A DNA stretch of 64,000 nucleotides from Halorarum salinum (GTDB lineage: Archaea > Halobacteriota > Halobacteria > Halobacteriales > Haloferacaceae), in the NCBI RefSeq assembly GCF_013402875.1, contig NZ_CP058579.1, positions 682,001 to 746,000 of the forward strand, read 5' to 3'. The notes beneath the pieces are model-generated. The model searched no databases and had not been told where the DNA came from. It saw nothing but the letters and a program-made list of their open reading frames with translations. This document shows positions 33,518-41,780 of this stretch, piece by piece (position 1 is the first letter of the stretch; each line of letters opens with the position of its first letter). The translations under genes were made by a program, and so were the position numbers.

Positions 33518-34942
33518 ATGGTCGTCGGAGACATCTCGACCGGCACGGACGTTGCTGTCATCGGCGCTGGACCCGGCGGGTACGTGGCCGCGATCCGCGC
33601 CGCACAGGAGGGGCTCGACGTCACTCTCGTCGAACGGGACGCCTACGGCGGGGTCTGTCTGAACCACGGCTGCATCCCCTCGAAGGCGTTCATCCACGGC
33701 GCGGACGTCGCCCACGAGGCGGGCAACGCCGAGGAACTGGGCATCCACGCCGACCCGGCGGTCGACGTGGCCCAGATGCAGGAGTGGAAGTCGGGCGTCG
33801 TCGACCGGCTCACCGGCGGGGTCGAGAAGCTCTGCAAGGCCAACGGCGTCAACCTCGTCGAGGGCACCGCCACCTTCGCCGACGAGAACAAGCTCCGGGT
33901 CGCCCACGACGGCGAGGGGCAGGGGAGCGAGTCGATCGAGTTCGAGCACGCCATCGTCGCCACCGGCTCGCGACCCATCCGGATCCCCGGCTTCGACTTC
34001 TCCGACGACCCGGTGCTCTCCTCGCGCGACCTCCTCGCGATGGAGGCGGTCCCGGATCGGCTCGTCGTGGTCGGCGCGGGCTACATCGGGATGGAGCTCT
34101 CGACGATGCTCGCGAAACTCGGCTGCGAGGTGACCGTCGTCGAGATGCTGGAGGACGTGCTGCCCGGCTACGAGGACGACGTGAAGCGGGCCGTCCGGAA
34201 GCGCGCGGAGGAACTGGGCATCGAGTTCCACTTCGGCGAGGGCGCGAGCGGCTGGCGCGGGACGCCCAACGGCGTCGTCGTCACCACCGAGACCGAGGAC
34301 GGGATGGAGACGGAGTACGCCGGCGACGCCGTCCTCGTCGCCGTCGGACGCCAGCCCGTCACCGACACGCTCGAACTCGGCGCCGTCGGCCTCGAACCGA
34401 ACGAGGACGGCTTCATCGAGACGGACCACCAGGCCCGCACCGAGGTCGACAGCATCTTCGCCATCGGCGACGTCGCCGGCGAACCGATGCTCGCGCACAA
34501 GGCCAGCAAGGAGGGCGTCGTCGCCGCCGAGGCCGCCGCGGGCGAACCCGCCGCGCTGGACTACCAGGCCGTCCCCGCGGCCGTCTTCACCGACCCCGAG
34601 ATCGGCACGGTCGGCATGACCGAGGCCGAGGCCGAGGAGGCGGGCTTCGACCCGGCCGTCGGCCAGATGCCGTTCAACGCCTCCGGCCGCGCGCTCACGA
34701 TGGGTGACTCGGACGGGTTCGTCCGCGTCGTCGCCGACGCCGAATCCGGCTTCGTGCTCGGCGGGCAGATCGTCGGCCCCGAGGCCTCGGAGCTCGTCGC
34801 GGAGCTCGCGCTCGCCGTCGAGATGGGCGCGACGCTGGAGGACGTCGCCGCGACCATCCACACCCACCCGACGCTCGCGGAGGCCGTGAAGGAGGCCGCC
34901 GAGAACGCGATGGGGAAGGCGATCCACACGCTGAACCGATAG
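33518..34942 (+). CDS. lpdA: Dihydrolipoyl dehydrogenase
   Basis: 474 residues. FAD-dependent disulfide oxidoreductase that reoxidises dihydrolipoamide. FAD motif VIGAGPGGY (14-22), redox pair Cys47 and Cys52 (GVCLNHGCIPSK), NAD motif VVGAGYIGME, second FAD motif FAIGDVAGEPMLAH, and the C-terminal active-site ATIHTHPTLAE. No E1/E2 or glycine-cleavage gene is in the window, so its partner complex is encoded elsewhere; haloarchaea have an LpdA next to pdh genes as well as isolated copies. Confidence 0.95.
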   Translation: MVVGDISTGTDVAVIGAGPGGYVAAIRAAQEGLDVTLVERDAYGGVCLNHGCIPSKAFIHGADVAHEAGNAEELGIHADPAVDVAQMQEWKSGVVDRLTGGVEKLCKANGVNLVEGTATFADENKLRVAHDGEGQGSESIEFEHAIVATGSRPIRIPGFDFSDDPVLSSRDLLAMEAVPDRLVVVGAGYIGMELSTMLAKLGCEVTVVEMLEDVLPGYEDDVKRAVRKRAEELGIEFHFGEGASGWRGTPNGVVVTTETEDGMETEYAGDAVLVAVGRQPVTDTLELGAVGLEPNEDGFIETDHQARTEVDSIFAIGDVAGEPMLAHKASKEGVVAAEAAAGEPAALDYQAVPAAVFTDPEIGTVGMTEAEAEEAGFDPAVGQMPFNASGRALTMGDSDGFVRVVADAESGFVLGGQIVGPEASELVAELALAVEMGATLEDVAATIHTHPTLAEAVKEAAENAMGKAIHTLNR

Positions 34943-35009
34943 GCCGACGCTCCGCCCGCCGGTCGAGGGCGACGGCGGCCCGTACACGACGACCGTACTC
35001 CCCGGTCGG

Positions 35010-35064
35010 TTTTTCGAAACCCGTCGACAGGTCGACTTTCGTACCTATCAATCGGACGTTTTTT
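35010..35064 (+). terminator. T-tracts and hairpin after lpdA
   Basis: T5 at 35010-35014, then CGAAA-ccc-GTCGAC-ag-GTCGAC-TTTCG (35015-35041, a bulged hairpin), then T6 at 35059-35064. T-tracts are how archaeal transcription usually ends, and they are rare in this GC-rich window. Confidence 0.5.
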
Positions 35065-35117
35065 CGTGTTGTCACTGGCCGAAATGTATATTGGCCGCTC
35101 CGGCGTCGATGCGCGTA

Positions 35118-35288
35118 ATGGGGGAGGACCTGCAGTCCGGCGGAGAGCCCGAGTTTCTCGGCCAGTGCAGCGACTGCGGACACGTGTACACGATACAGGA
35201 ACTGGAGGACGGAGAACTGAGACCGGTCGGCACGGACGGGACGTGTACGTGCGGGAACGACGGGTTCGTGATCCATCCCGCGGAGTAG
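35118..35288 (+). CDS. Small zinc-ribbon protein
   Basis: 56 residues. Two CxxC/CxC pairs, CSDCGH near the N-terminus and CTCGND near the C-terminus, can bind one zinc. Haloarchaeal genomes encode many such one-domain zinc-finger micro-proteins, some acting in growth or biofilm regulation. The ATG at 35118 is 29 bases from the TATA box ATGTATATTGG (35084-35094); an ATG nine bases earlier is also in frame. Confidence 0.75.
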   Translation: MGEDLQSGGEPEFLGQCSDCGHVYTIQELEDGELRPVGTDGTCTCGNDGFVIHPAE

Positions 35289-35438
35289 GCCGTTCCGGGG
35301 GCCCGCCTCGGGCCGGAGCGCTCGCCGTCCGAGGGTTCACGCGGGAGCGTTCCCGTGGGACGCGACATCCGTCTCCCGGACGTTCTTCACGTCCCGTACG
35401 CATCACCGGCCAGGGGTCTCTTCGACCGGGACACGGAC

Positions 35439-35807
35439 GTGAGCGACGAGGAGCCCTCCGACGACGCCGACCGGTTCGAACCCGTGGCGGGGACCGCGCC
35501 GGCGGAGGGATCGGAGGACGACGGGGAGGCGGACGCGAACGACGAGCCGCGACTCGCCCCCGTTCGCCTCCGGGACGACGACTTCAGCGGCACCCTCAAG
35601 CGCGCGGTGGACCAGGAGGCGGGCGTCGTCCTGTACGCCTACGAGAACGGCAACGGCGGCGGGCTGGCGGCGGTCCCGCTCGCGGAGACGGAGCTCCCGA
35701 CCGGCTCCGACCGACGTCCGCGGCGGGCGTACCGCGTCCCCTTCACCGGAGCGGGAACCGCGTCGCGAACTCCCGGTACTCCCGGGTCCAGATGCCGAGT
35801 TCGGTGA
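35439..35807 (+). CDS. Hypothetical acidic protein
   Basis: 122 residues from GTG at 35439. N-terminal half is disordered and acidic; the second half (LKRAVDQEAGVVLYAYENGN) looks folded. Third codon positions are almost all G/C from about 35440 to 35720, so it is probably coding, whereas the open frame before 35439 and the last ~20 codons do not show this bias. The 3' end overlaps the convergent 2H-phosphoesterase gene by 65 bases. Family unknown. Confidence 0.45.
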   Translation: MSDEEPSDDADRFEPVAGTAPAEGSEDDGEADANDEPRLAPVRLRDDDFSGTLKRAVDQEAGVVLYAYENGNGGGLAAVPLAETELPTGSDRRPRRAYRVPFTGAGTASRTPGTPGSRCRVR

Positions 35808-36258
35808 CCGTCCAGGAGACGTCGCCGAAGTCGCGCTCGCGGAGGCGGTCCAGCGCGTCCTCGACCGCGTCGCGGTCGGTCCCGACCCCCCTCGCGAGGG
35901 TGACGTGCGGGTCGTACTCCCCGCCCTCGAGCCCCTCGACGGCGCCGAAGTCGCGCACGACGCGCTCGTGGACGTCCCGCAACCCCTCTCCCTCGACGGC
36001 GAGGTAGACGACCGGACTGTCGCCGTTCGGCGGGTTGTCGAAGGTGTCGACGCCGGTCACCCTGGCCTCGAACGGGCGCACGCCCGCGAGCGTCGGGCGC
36101 AGTTGCTCCCGGAGGCGGTCGGGCGGCTCGGCGTCGCCGAACCGTTTGACCACTATCGTCGGGCGCTTCCTGACCGTCCGGAAGGGGACCAGTTCCGGGG
36201 CGAGGTCGGCGGCGATGCGCTTTGCGACCGGCGGGACCGGGATGTTCAGGCTGTACAC
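35743..36258 (-). CDS. LigT/2'-5' RNA ligase-like 2H phosphoesterase, one catalytic His missing
   Basis: 171 residues. The second 2H motif is intact (PHVTLARG), and the overall strand order resembles YjcG/LigT proteins. The first motif, expected HxTx, reads RPTIVVKRFG: the histidine is replaced by Arg. That would remove one of the two catalytic His residues, so activity is doubtful. It differs from the intact thpR at 14807. Ten bases separate its start from the downstream end of the DUF7554-like gene on the same strand. Confidence 0.75.
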   Translation of the reverse strand: MYSLNIPVPPVAKRIAADLAPELVPFRTVRKRPTIVVKRFGDAEPPDRLREQLRPTLAGVRPFEARVTGVDTFDNPPNGDSPVVYLAVEGEGLRDVHERVVRDFGAVEGLEGGEYDPHVTLARGVGTDRDAVEDALDRLRERDFGDVSWTVTELGIWTREYREFATRFPLR

Positions 36259-36267
36259 GTCGTCGTC

Positions 36268-36441
36268 TCAGATGCGGTCTAGCAACCAGAGCACGATAAG
36301 GACCACGACGGCGAGGCCGATGATCGTCGGGAGCGCCGCGACGACGCCGACGAGGAGCCCCAGGACCTCCCCCACGATCTCCAGAACGATCCAGACGATC
36401 ACCAGCACCAGCACGATCTTCAGCAGGTCGTCCACGTCCAT
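36268..36441 (-). CDS. Small two-helix membrane protein (DUF7554-like)
   Basis: 57 residues from ATG at 36441; starts MDVDDLLKIVLVLVIVW, followed by two hydrophobic helices separated by a short loop and ending in LWLLDRI. Resembles a haloarchaeal small-membrane family (DUF7554, from memory). An in-frame GTG nine bases upstream is an alternative start. On the minus strand GTGCTTTTGACC (about 36459-36470) is the probable promoter. It lies directly upstream of, and may be co-transcribed with, the 2H phosphoesterase gene. Confidence 0.7.
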   Translation of the reverse strand: MDVDDLLKIVLVLVIVWIVLEIVGEVLGLLVGVVAALPTIIGLAVVVLIVLWLLDRI

Positions 36442-36532
36442 GCGGGCCACAATCCACCGCTGGGGTCAAAAGCACGACGGCGGGCCGGCACACACGACAA
36501 CGGTTTTGGCGGGGGCGGTCACACGTCGGGGC

Positions 36533-37714
36533 ATGCGACGAGCCTCCGCCGTCCTCGCCGCGGCCCTCGTCCTCGCGTCCGCCGTCGTACCGGCCGTCGC
36601 GCCGGCCGTCGGCGGGAGCCCCGGGGACGACGGGTTCGCCGCCCTCCTCCAGACGGGCGACGTGGAGGCCGACCGCGTCTCCCTCCGCGCGACCGTCGCG
36701 GAGGACGGCGCCGCGGAGTGGCGGATCGCCTACCGGATCCGCCTGGACGACGAGAACACGACGCGGGCGTTCGAGAGCCTCCGGGCCGACGTCGAGTCGA
36801 ACGAGAGCGCGTACGTCTCGCAGTTCGAGTCGCGGATGGCCCCGACCGTCGCGGCCGCCGAGGACGCCACCGGGCGCGAGATGGAGCTGCGGAACGCCTC
36901 CGTGACGGTCCAGCGCGACCCGTTCCAGGAGTTCGGGGTGGTCGCCTACGCGTTCACCTGGGACGGCTTCGCCGCCACGAACGGCGACCGCCTGACGGTC
37001 GGCGACGCCCTCGGGGGGCTGTTCCTCGACGAGGGGACGAGCCTCACGGTCGCCTGGCCCCGGGGGTACGAGGCCCGCGGCGTCGACCCCGCGCCCGACG
37101 ACAGGACCGACTCCTCGGTCACCTGGAAGGGCGACCGCGGCTTCGGCCCGGAACAGCCCCGCGTGACGGTCGCGCCCGCGTCGGCGTTCCCGATCCAGCC
37201 CGCGTCCGCCGCGCTCGCCGCGCTCGCCGCGCTCGCGCTCGTCGGCGGCGCGTGGGCGTACCGGAACGGGACGCGGCTACCGGACCTGCCACGCCCCGGC
37301 GGGGACGGCGCGTCGACGGTCGGCTCCCCGACCGACGGGAGGGCCGCGGACGCGGGCGGTGCGGGCGGCGCCGCCGCGGGCGCCGGCTCCGATGGAACCG
37401 ACGGGACCCCCCCGGAGGAGCTGTTGAGCCCCCGGGAGCGCGTGCTCCGCCTCGTCGAGTCGAACGGCGGCCGGATGAAGCAGGCCGGCGTCACCGAGGC
37501 GCTCGGGTGGAGCGCCGCCCGGACCAGCCAGGTCGTCGGCGACCTCCGGGACGACGGCGACCTGGAGAGCTTCCGACTCGGCCGCGAGAACGTCCTCCGG
37601 CTTCCCGGGGAGACGATGGGGGACGGGGGCGACGGGTCGGACGGCGACGACGTGAGCGGGGACCACGGCGCGGACGGGAACGACGGCGCCGGGGGGGAGG
37701 GTCGTCGCTCGTGA
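36533..37714 (+). CDS. Membrane-anchored HTH regulator with extracytoplasmic sensor domain
   Basis: 393 residues. Signal-anchor or signal peptide (about 3-24), an extracytoplasmic domain (about 30-215; WRIAYRIRLDDENT, FGVVAYAFTWDGFA), one membrane helix (about 222-242), a flexible Gly/Ala linker, then a cytoplasmic winged helix (about 300-365: LSPRERVLRLVESNGGRMKQ, ending FRLGRENVLRLP). Matches the haloarchaeal DUF7345-DUF7343 arrangement (from memory). Likely senses an envelope signal and regulates transcription. TATA-like GGTTTTGGCG ~28 bases upstream. Confidence 0.8.
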   Translation: MRRASAVLAAALVLASAVVPAVAPAVGGSPGDDGFAALLQTGDVEADRVSLRATVAEDGAAEWRIAYRIRLDDENTTRAFESLRADVESNESAYVSQFESRMAPTVAAAEDATGREMELRNASVTVQRDPFQEFGVVAYAFTWDGFAATNGDRLTVGDALGGLFLDEGTSLTVAWPRGYEARGVDPAPDDRTDSSVTWKGDRGFGPEQPRVTVAPASAFPIQPASAALAALAALALVGGAWAYRNGTRLPDLPRPGGDGASTVGSPTDGRAADAGGAGGAAAGAGSDGTDGTPPEELLSPRERVLRLVESNGGRMKQAGVTEALGWSAARTSQVVGDLRDDGDLESFRLGRENVLRLPGETMGDGGDGSDGDDVSGDHGADGNDGAGGEGRRS

Positions 37715-37774
37715 CCCCCTATCGGCGCCGGTTAACGTCGCTTAACCGGGGTGAAGGCGGCTTACGGGAGTGGA

Positions 37775-37785
37775 CGATATATGGG
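37775..37785 (+). promoter_or_regulatory. TATA box of the 37808 gene
   Basis: CGATATATGGG, centred 28 bases before the ATG at 37808; among the best TATA matches in the window. Confidence 0.6.
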
Positions 37786-37807
37786 GTGTCGGGTCGTGGG
37801 CGCTGAC

Positions 37808-38809
37808 ATGGAGCGACTGACCGCGGCGCTCGTGGCCGCGATGCTGGTGACCGCCGGTCTCCCGGCGGCCGCGGCGGTCACGGGCCAGACCGCCGGGGAG
37901 GAGGCCCGGCCGGGCGCGCAGTTCGCCGGGGCCGTCGGCGTACAGGGGGCCGAGGTCCGGGGCGAAGTGGAGGGCCGCACGCTCGACGAACGGCTCGAGG
38001 CGGCCGACTCCGACGCCTCGCGGGCGGGCGTCGTCGCCGGGGAGTCCGACCGTGCCGAGGAACGGCTCGCGGACCTCCGGGAGCGCCGCTCGACGCTCCG
38101 AGACCGGTACGAGAACGGGTCCGTCTCGGAGTCCGAGTACCGCGCCAGGCTCGCCGGCATCGCCGCCGAGTCGCGGGCGCTCGAACGGCGGCTGAACCGG
38201 ACGAGCGACGCGGCCCGGAGCCTCCCGCCCGAGGCGGCCCGGGAGCACGGCGTGAACGCCTCCGAGGTCGAGACGCTACGGGCCGACGCGGCCTCGCTGA
38301 CCGACGACGAGGCCGCCGACGCCGCGAGAGGCGTGGCCGGCGAGGGCGCCGGGAACGGCCTCGGCGTGCCGCCCGAGGATCGCGGCCGACAGGGGGACCG
38401 CGACGAATCGGGAGACCGCGGCGCGCCGGTCGACGGCGGCGACGACTCCGGGCCCGCCGGCCCCGCGGACGACCGCGGAACGGGCGGGAGCGCGGGAGAG
38501 GGGGCGCGGAACGGCACCGCCGGGGAGGGTGGCGCCGGTAGCGACGACGCCCGCGGTACGGGGAACGCGACGGTGGGTGAGGGGAACGCGACGGTGGGTG
38601 AGGGGAACGTGACCGTAGGCGAGGGGAACGCGACCGCGGGTGACGACCGGGCCGGCGACCCGGGGAACGGAACCGACGCCGGCGACCGCGGAAACGGGTC
38701 GAGCGGCGTGGGGAGCGGGAACGCCGACCCGGGACCCGACGGTGACGGCGCTGGCGGCGGGCACGGCGACGACGCGGACGACGCCGAGGCGACCGCGACC
38801 GAAGCCTGA
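37808..38809 (+). CDS. Secreted, heavily N-glycosylatable haloarchaeal protein (DUF7096-like)
   Basis: 333 residues. Signal peptide (about 4-22), a helical domain (about 65-165; ERLADLRERRSTLRDRYENG), then a disordered Gly/Asp/Asn/Thr-rich C-terminal half. That half contains four consecutive 7-residue units of the type GNATVGE with sequons NAT, NAT, NVT, NAT plus other NGT/NGS sites. From memory similar to DUF7096. Follows the membrane-anchored HTH gene but has its own TATA box; possibly a regulated target. Confidence 0.75.
   Translation: MERLTAALVAAMLVTAGLPAAAAVTGQTAGEEARPGAQFAGAVGVQGAEVRGEVEGRTLDERLEAADSDASRAGVVAGESDRAEERLADLRERRSTLRDRYENGSVSESEYRARLAGIAAESRALERRLNRTSDAARSLPPEAAREHGVNASEVETLRADAASLTDDEAADAARGVAGEGAGNGLGVPPEDRGRQGDRDESGDRGAPVDGGDDSGPAGPADDRGTGGSAGEGARNGTAGEGGAGSDDARGTGNATVGEGNATVGEGNVTVGEGNATAGDDRAGDPGNGTDAGDRGNGSSGVGSGNADPGPDGDGAGGGHGDDADDAEATATEA
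38561..38644 (+). repeat. Four tandem 21-base units encoding N-glycosylation sequons
   Basis: Units at 38561, 38582, 38603 and 38624. The first two are identical; the third and fourth have diverged mostly at third codon positions. Each encodes a GNxT(V/A)G(E/D) heptapeptide, so unit number sets the number of potential glycans. Confidence 0.75.
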
Positions 38810-38871
38810 CCCCGCCACCGAGCGGACGACCCCGCGAAATGGGTAAGTACCCGGGCACGCCACGTTATGAC

Positions 38872-40011
38872 ATGGACGAGGCCGGGCGTGCGTTCTTTCG
38901 CGAACTCGGCCGGATGAGCACCGGGGGCGCCGTCCTCGGGGTCGGCGGGTCCCGCGTCGTGTTCGCGGTGCTGGTCGGCGTTGTCGCGCTCCTCCTCTCG
39001 ACCGTCTCGACCGTCTCCGCCGTCGGGTTCCTAGCGGCCGCGCTCGTCCTGGCGACCGCCGTCTCGGCGGTCGAGATCGTGCAGGCCTACGAGCAGCGCG
39101 CGCTCACCGTGTTCGGCGGGTACCGCGGGCTGCTCGACCCGGGGCTCCACCTCGTCCCGCCGTTCGTCTCGCGGACCTATCGCTTCGACCTCCGGACGAT
39201 CACCATCGACGTGCCGAGACAGGAGGCGATCACCCGCGACAACTCGCCGGTGACCGCCGACGCGGTCGTGTACGTCCGGGTCGTCGACGCGAAACGGGCG
39301 TTCCTCCAGGTGGACGACTACCGGAACGCGACCGCGCTGCTCGCCCAGACGACGCTCCGGGCGGTGCTCGGGGACATGGAACTCGACGAGACGCTCTCCC
39401 GGCGGAACGTCATCAACACCCGCATCCGGGAGGGGCTGCAGGGCCCGACCGACGACTGGGGCGTCGAGGTGGAGATGGTCGAGGTGCGCGAGGTGCTCCC
39501 CACGCCCGTCGTCCGCGACGCGATGGAGGAGCAGACCTCCGCCGAGCGCCGCCGCCGTGCCATGATCCTCGAGGCGCAGGGGGAGCGCCGCGCGGCCGTC
39601 GAGTCCGCGGAGGGCGAGCGGGTCTCGAACGTCCTCACCGCGCAGGGCGAGAAGCAGGCGTCCGTGCTGGAGGCGCAGGGCGAGTCCATCGCGACGGTGC
39701 TGGCGGCCCGCGCCGCCGAGTCGATGGGCGAGCGCGCCATCGTGGACAAGGGGCTGGAGACGCTCGTCGAGGTCGGACGGGGCGACTCGACGGCGTTCGT
39801 GCTCCCCCAGGAGCTCACCTCGCTCGTCGGCCGCTACGGGCGGCGCCTGTCGGGGAGCGACGTGGCGGTCGGCGAGGGGCTCGCGGGCCGGGAGTTCGAC
39901 GAGGAGGAGCGCGAGATGCTGGGGCTCGACGACATCGAGACCATCGCCGCGGGCGGGAACGGCTCCGACGCCCTTCCGCTGGAGGACGGGGACGCGTCCG
40001 AGAGGGAGTGA
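38872..40011 (+). CDS. SPFH/band-7 domain membrane protein (stomatin/prohibitin-like)
   Basis: 379 residues from ATG at 38872. Two N-terminal hydrophobic segments (about 24-70), then the SPFH domain (AYEQRALTVFGGYRGLLDPG, FDLRTITIDVPRQEAITRDN, and the PTPVVRDAMEEQTSAERRRR coiled-coil entry), an Ala/Glu/Gln-rich helix with four repeats of xAQGE-type spacing (EAQGERRAAVESAEGERV), and an acidic tail. Forms membrane microdomain scaffolds and often controls proteases. An in-frame start 11 residues upstream is possible, but TATA-like GGGTAAGTACC lies 27 bases before 38872. Confidence 0.88.
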   Translation: MDEAGRAFFRELGRMSTGGAVLGVGGSRVVFAVLVGVVALLLSTVSTVSAVGFLAAALVLATAVSAVEIVQAYEQRALTVFGGYRGLLDPGLHLVPPFVSRTYRFDLRTITIDVPRQEAITRDNSPVTADAVVYVRVVDAKRAFLQVDDYRNATALLAQTTLRAVLGDMELDETLSRRNVINTRIREGLQGPTDDWGVEVEMVEVREVLPTPVVRDAMEEQTSAERRRRAMILEAQGERRAAVESAEGERVSNVLTAQGEKQASVLEAQGESIATVLAARAAESMGERAIVDKGLETLVEVGRGDSTAFVLPQELTSLVGRYGRRLSGSDVAVGEGLAGREFDEEEREMLGLDDIETIAAGGNGSDALPLEDGDASERE

Positions 40012-40073
40012 CGGTTCGGGGGTCGGGCGAACCGACGGCCGCCCCGACGCCGTTCGACCGATCGGCTGAGTCG

Positions 40074-40337
40074 CTACCCGTAGTGCCGCTTCACGTACGC
40101 CACGATGTCGTCGCTCCCGTAGAGCGACTCCTCCCGGTCCGTGTCGACGAGGAAGGGGATCTGATCCTCCCCGCCGAACTCGGTCAGCTCCCGGTGGGTC
40201 AGTTCGTTGAGCACGTCGCCGCCCTCGTCGCCCGGCAGTCGGGGGTTGTGGACGACGTACGACGCGCCGAGGTCCGTGAGCGCCTCGCGGACCTCCGTGC
40301 TGTGCGGACAGCTCTCCGCCTGGTACAGTTCGAGCAT
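40074..40337 (-). CDS. Glutaredoxin/GST N-terminal-domain protein
   Basis: 87 residues from ATG at 40337 (MLELYQAESCPHS). Thioredoxin fold with the redox site CPHS, a cis-Pro segment QIPFLVDT and the C-terminal SDDIVAYVKRHYG helix. Only one active-site Cys, so monothiol chemistry. May reduce mixed disulfides with gamma-glutamylcysteine, the haloarchaeal thiol (inference from known haloarchaeal thiol biology). An in-frame start 11 residues upstream is less family-like. Confidence 0.85.
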   Translation of the reverse strand: MLELYQAESCPHSTEVREALTDLGASYVVHNPRLPGDEGGDVLNELTHRELTEFGGEDQIPFLVDTDREESLYGSDDIVAYVKRHYG

Positions 40338-40481
40338 CCCGTTCCAGCGTTGGCGGGCCACGTCCGTCAACGTTGTCCGGGCGCCGGCACCCGGGCGGTT
40401 CCGAGCGGGGAGTGGCCCGACGCGGACGGTTCCGCTCGGTCGCGTCGCTTAAACCCCACAGCCGCCTAGCCTCGCCAACGA

Positions 40482-41600
40482 ATGAGCGACGCACGCGGCG
40501 CCGAGTTCTGCCCGCGCTGTGGCGACCCCGTCCCGGAGCGGGACGAGCCGTTGCCCGGCGAGCCACGCGACCGCGACCGGGTGCTGTGTGACGCCTGCTA
40601 CTTCGAGGACTTCGACCTCGTCGACGCCCCCGAGCGCGTCGAGATCCAGGTGTGTTCGGGCTGCGGGGCGGTCCGGCGGGGGAACCGCTGGGTCGACGTC
40701 GGCGCGCGCGACTACACCGACGTCGCCGTCGAGGAGGTCTCGGAGGCGCTCGGGGTCCACCTCTCCGCCGAGGACGTCCGCTGGGGCGTCGAACCCGAGC
40801 AGGTCGACGAGACGACGATCAGGATGCACTGCACGTTCGCGGGGGTCGTCCGCGGCGTGCCGGTCGAGGAGTCGGCGGTCGTCCCGGTGAAGATCTCGCG
40901 GGGGACCTGCGACCGCTGCGGGCGCATCGCGGGCGGTTCGTACGCCGCGACGGTGCAGGTCCGCGGGGTCGACCGCGTCCCCGACACCGCCGAGGAGCGC
41001 GAGGCGGTCGAGATCGCCGAGTCGCTGGTGGCGGGCCGCGAGGCCGACGGCGACCGGGACGCCTTCGTCACCGAGATCGTCGACCAGCCGGAGGGGACGG
41101 ACATCAAGCTCTCGACGAACAAGCTGGGCAAGACGGTCGCCACGCGGATCACCGAGCGGCTCGGGGGGAGCTACTCCGAGGCGCCGACGCTCGTCACCGA
41201 GGACGGCGACGGCAACGAGGTGTACCGGGTCACCTTCGCGGTCCGCCTGCCGAAGTTCCGTCCCGGCGACGTGGTCGACCCCGACGACGGCGACGGACCG
41301 GTGCTCGTCCGGTCCGTGCGGGGGAATTTGAAGGGGGTTCGGCTCCGGACGGGCGAGCGGTACGAGGCGTCCTTCGAGGAGGGCGAGACGCCCGACGCCG
41401 AGCCGGTCGGCGAGGCCGGGGACGCCGCGGAGACGACCGTCGTGACCGTCGAGGACGAGAACGCCGTGCAGGTGCTCGACCCCGAGACGTTCGAGGCGGT
41501 GACCGTCCCGAACCCCGAGTTCTACGACGGGGACGACACGGTCCGGGCGCTGAGGACGGACGACGGACTGTTCGTGTTGCCCACGGACGACGAGGAGTGA
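40482..41600 (+). CDS. nmd3: NMD3-family protein (large ribosomal subunit maturation)
   Basis: 372 residues. N-terminal zinc-binding region with four CxxC pairs: FCPRCGD, LCDACYFE, VCSGCGAVR and TCDRCGRI. Then the TDIKLSTNKLGKTVATRI segment and beta-rich OB/SH3-like domains (FRPGDVVDPDDGDGPVLVRS). Archaeal NMD3 lacks the eukaryotic export signals; in archaea it probably binds 50S particles. TATA-like CGCTTAAACC about 30 bases upstream. Confidence 0.92.
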   Translation: MSDARGAEFCPRCGDPVPERDEPLPGEPRDRDRVLCDACYFEDFDLVDAPERVEIQVCSGCGAVRRGNRWVDVGARDYTDVAVEEVSEALGVHLSAEDVRWGVEPEQVDETTIRMHCTFAGVVRGVPVEESAVVPVKISRGTCDRCGRIAGGSYAATVQVRGVDRVPDTAEEREAVEIAESLVAGREADGDRDAFVTEIVDQPEGTDIKLSTNKLGKTVATRITERLGGSYSEAPTLVTEDGDGNEVYRVTFAVRLPKFRPGDVVDPDDGDGPVLVRSVRGNLKGVRLRTGERYEASFEEGETPDAEPVGEAGDAAETTVVTVEDENAVQVLDPETFEAVTVPNPEFYDGDDTVRALRTDDGLFVLPTDDEE

Positions 41601-41780
41601 CCGGCACGTCCGTACCTGGCTTCGGGGAGGCGGCTCCTGGAGTCCGAGGACGCCCCGGGTGCGGGTACGCGTTCGGTATAGGCTGATGGTATAGGCGGAC
41701 GGTAACTAAGTCGGGCAGTGGTAGAGAGTCCGACACGAACTGCCGGCGACGGGTCGGAACCCGCCCGGCGCCAAACGACC

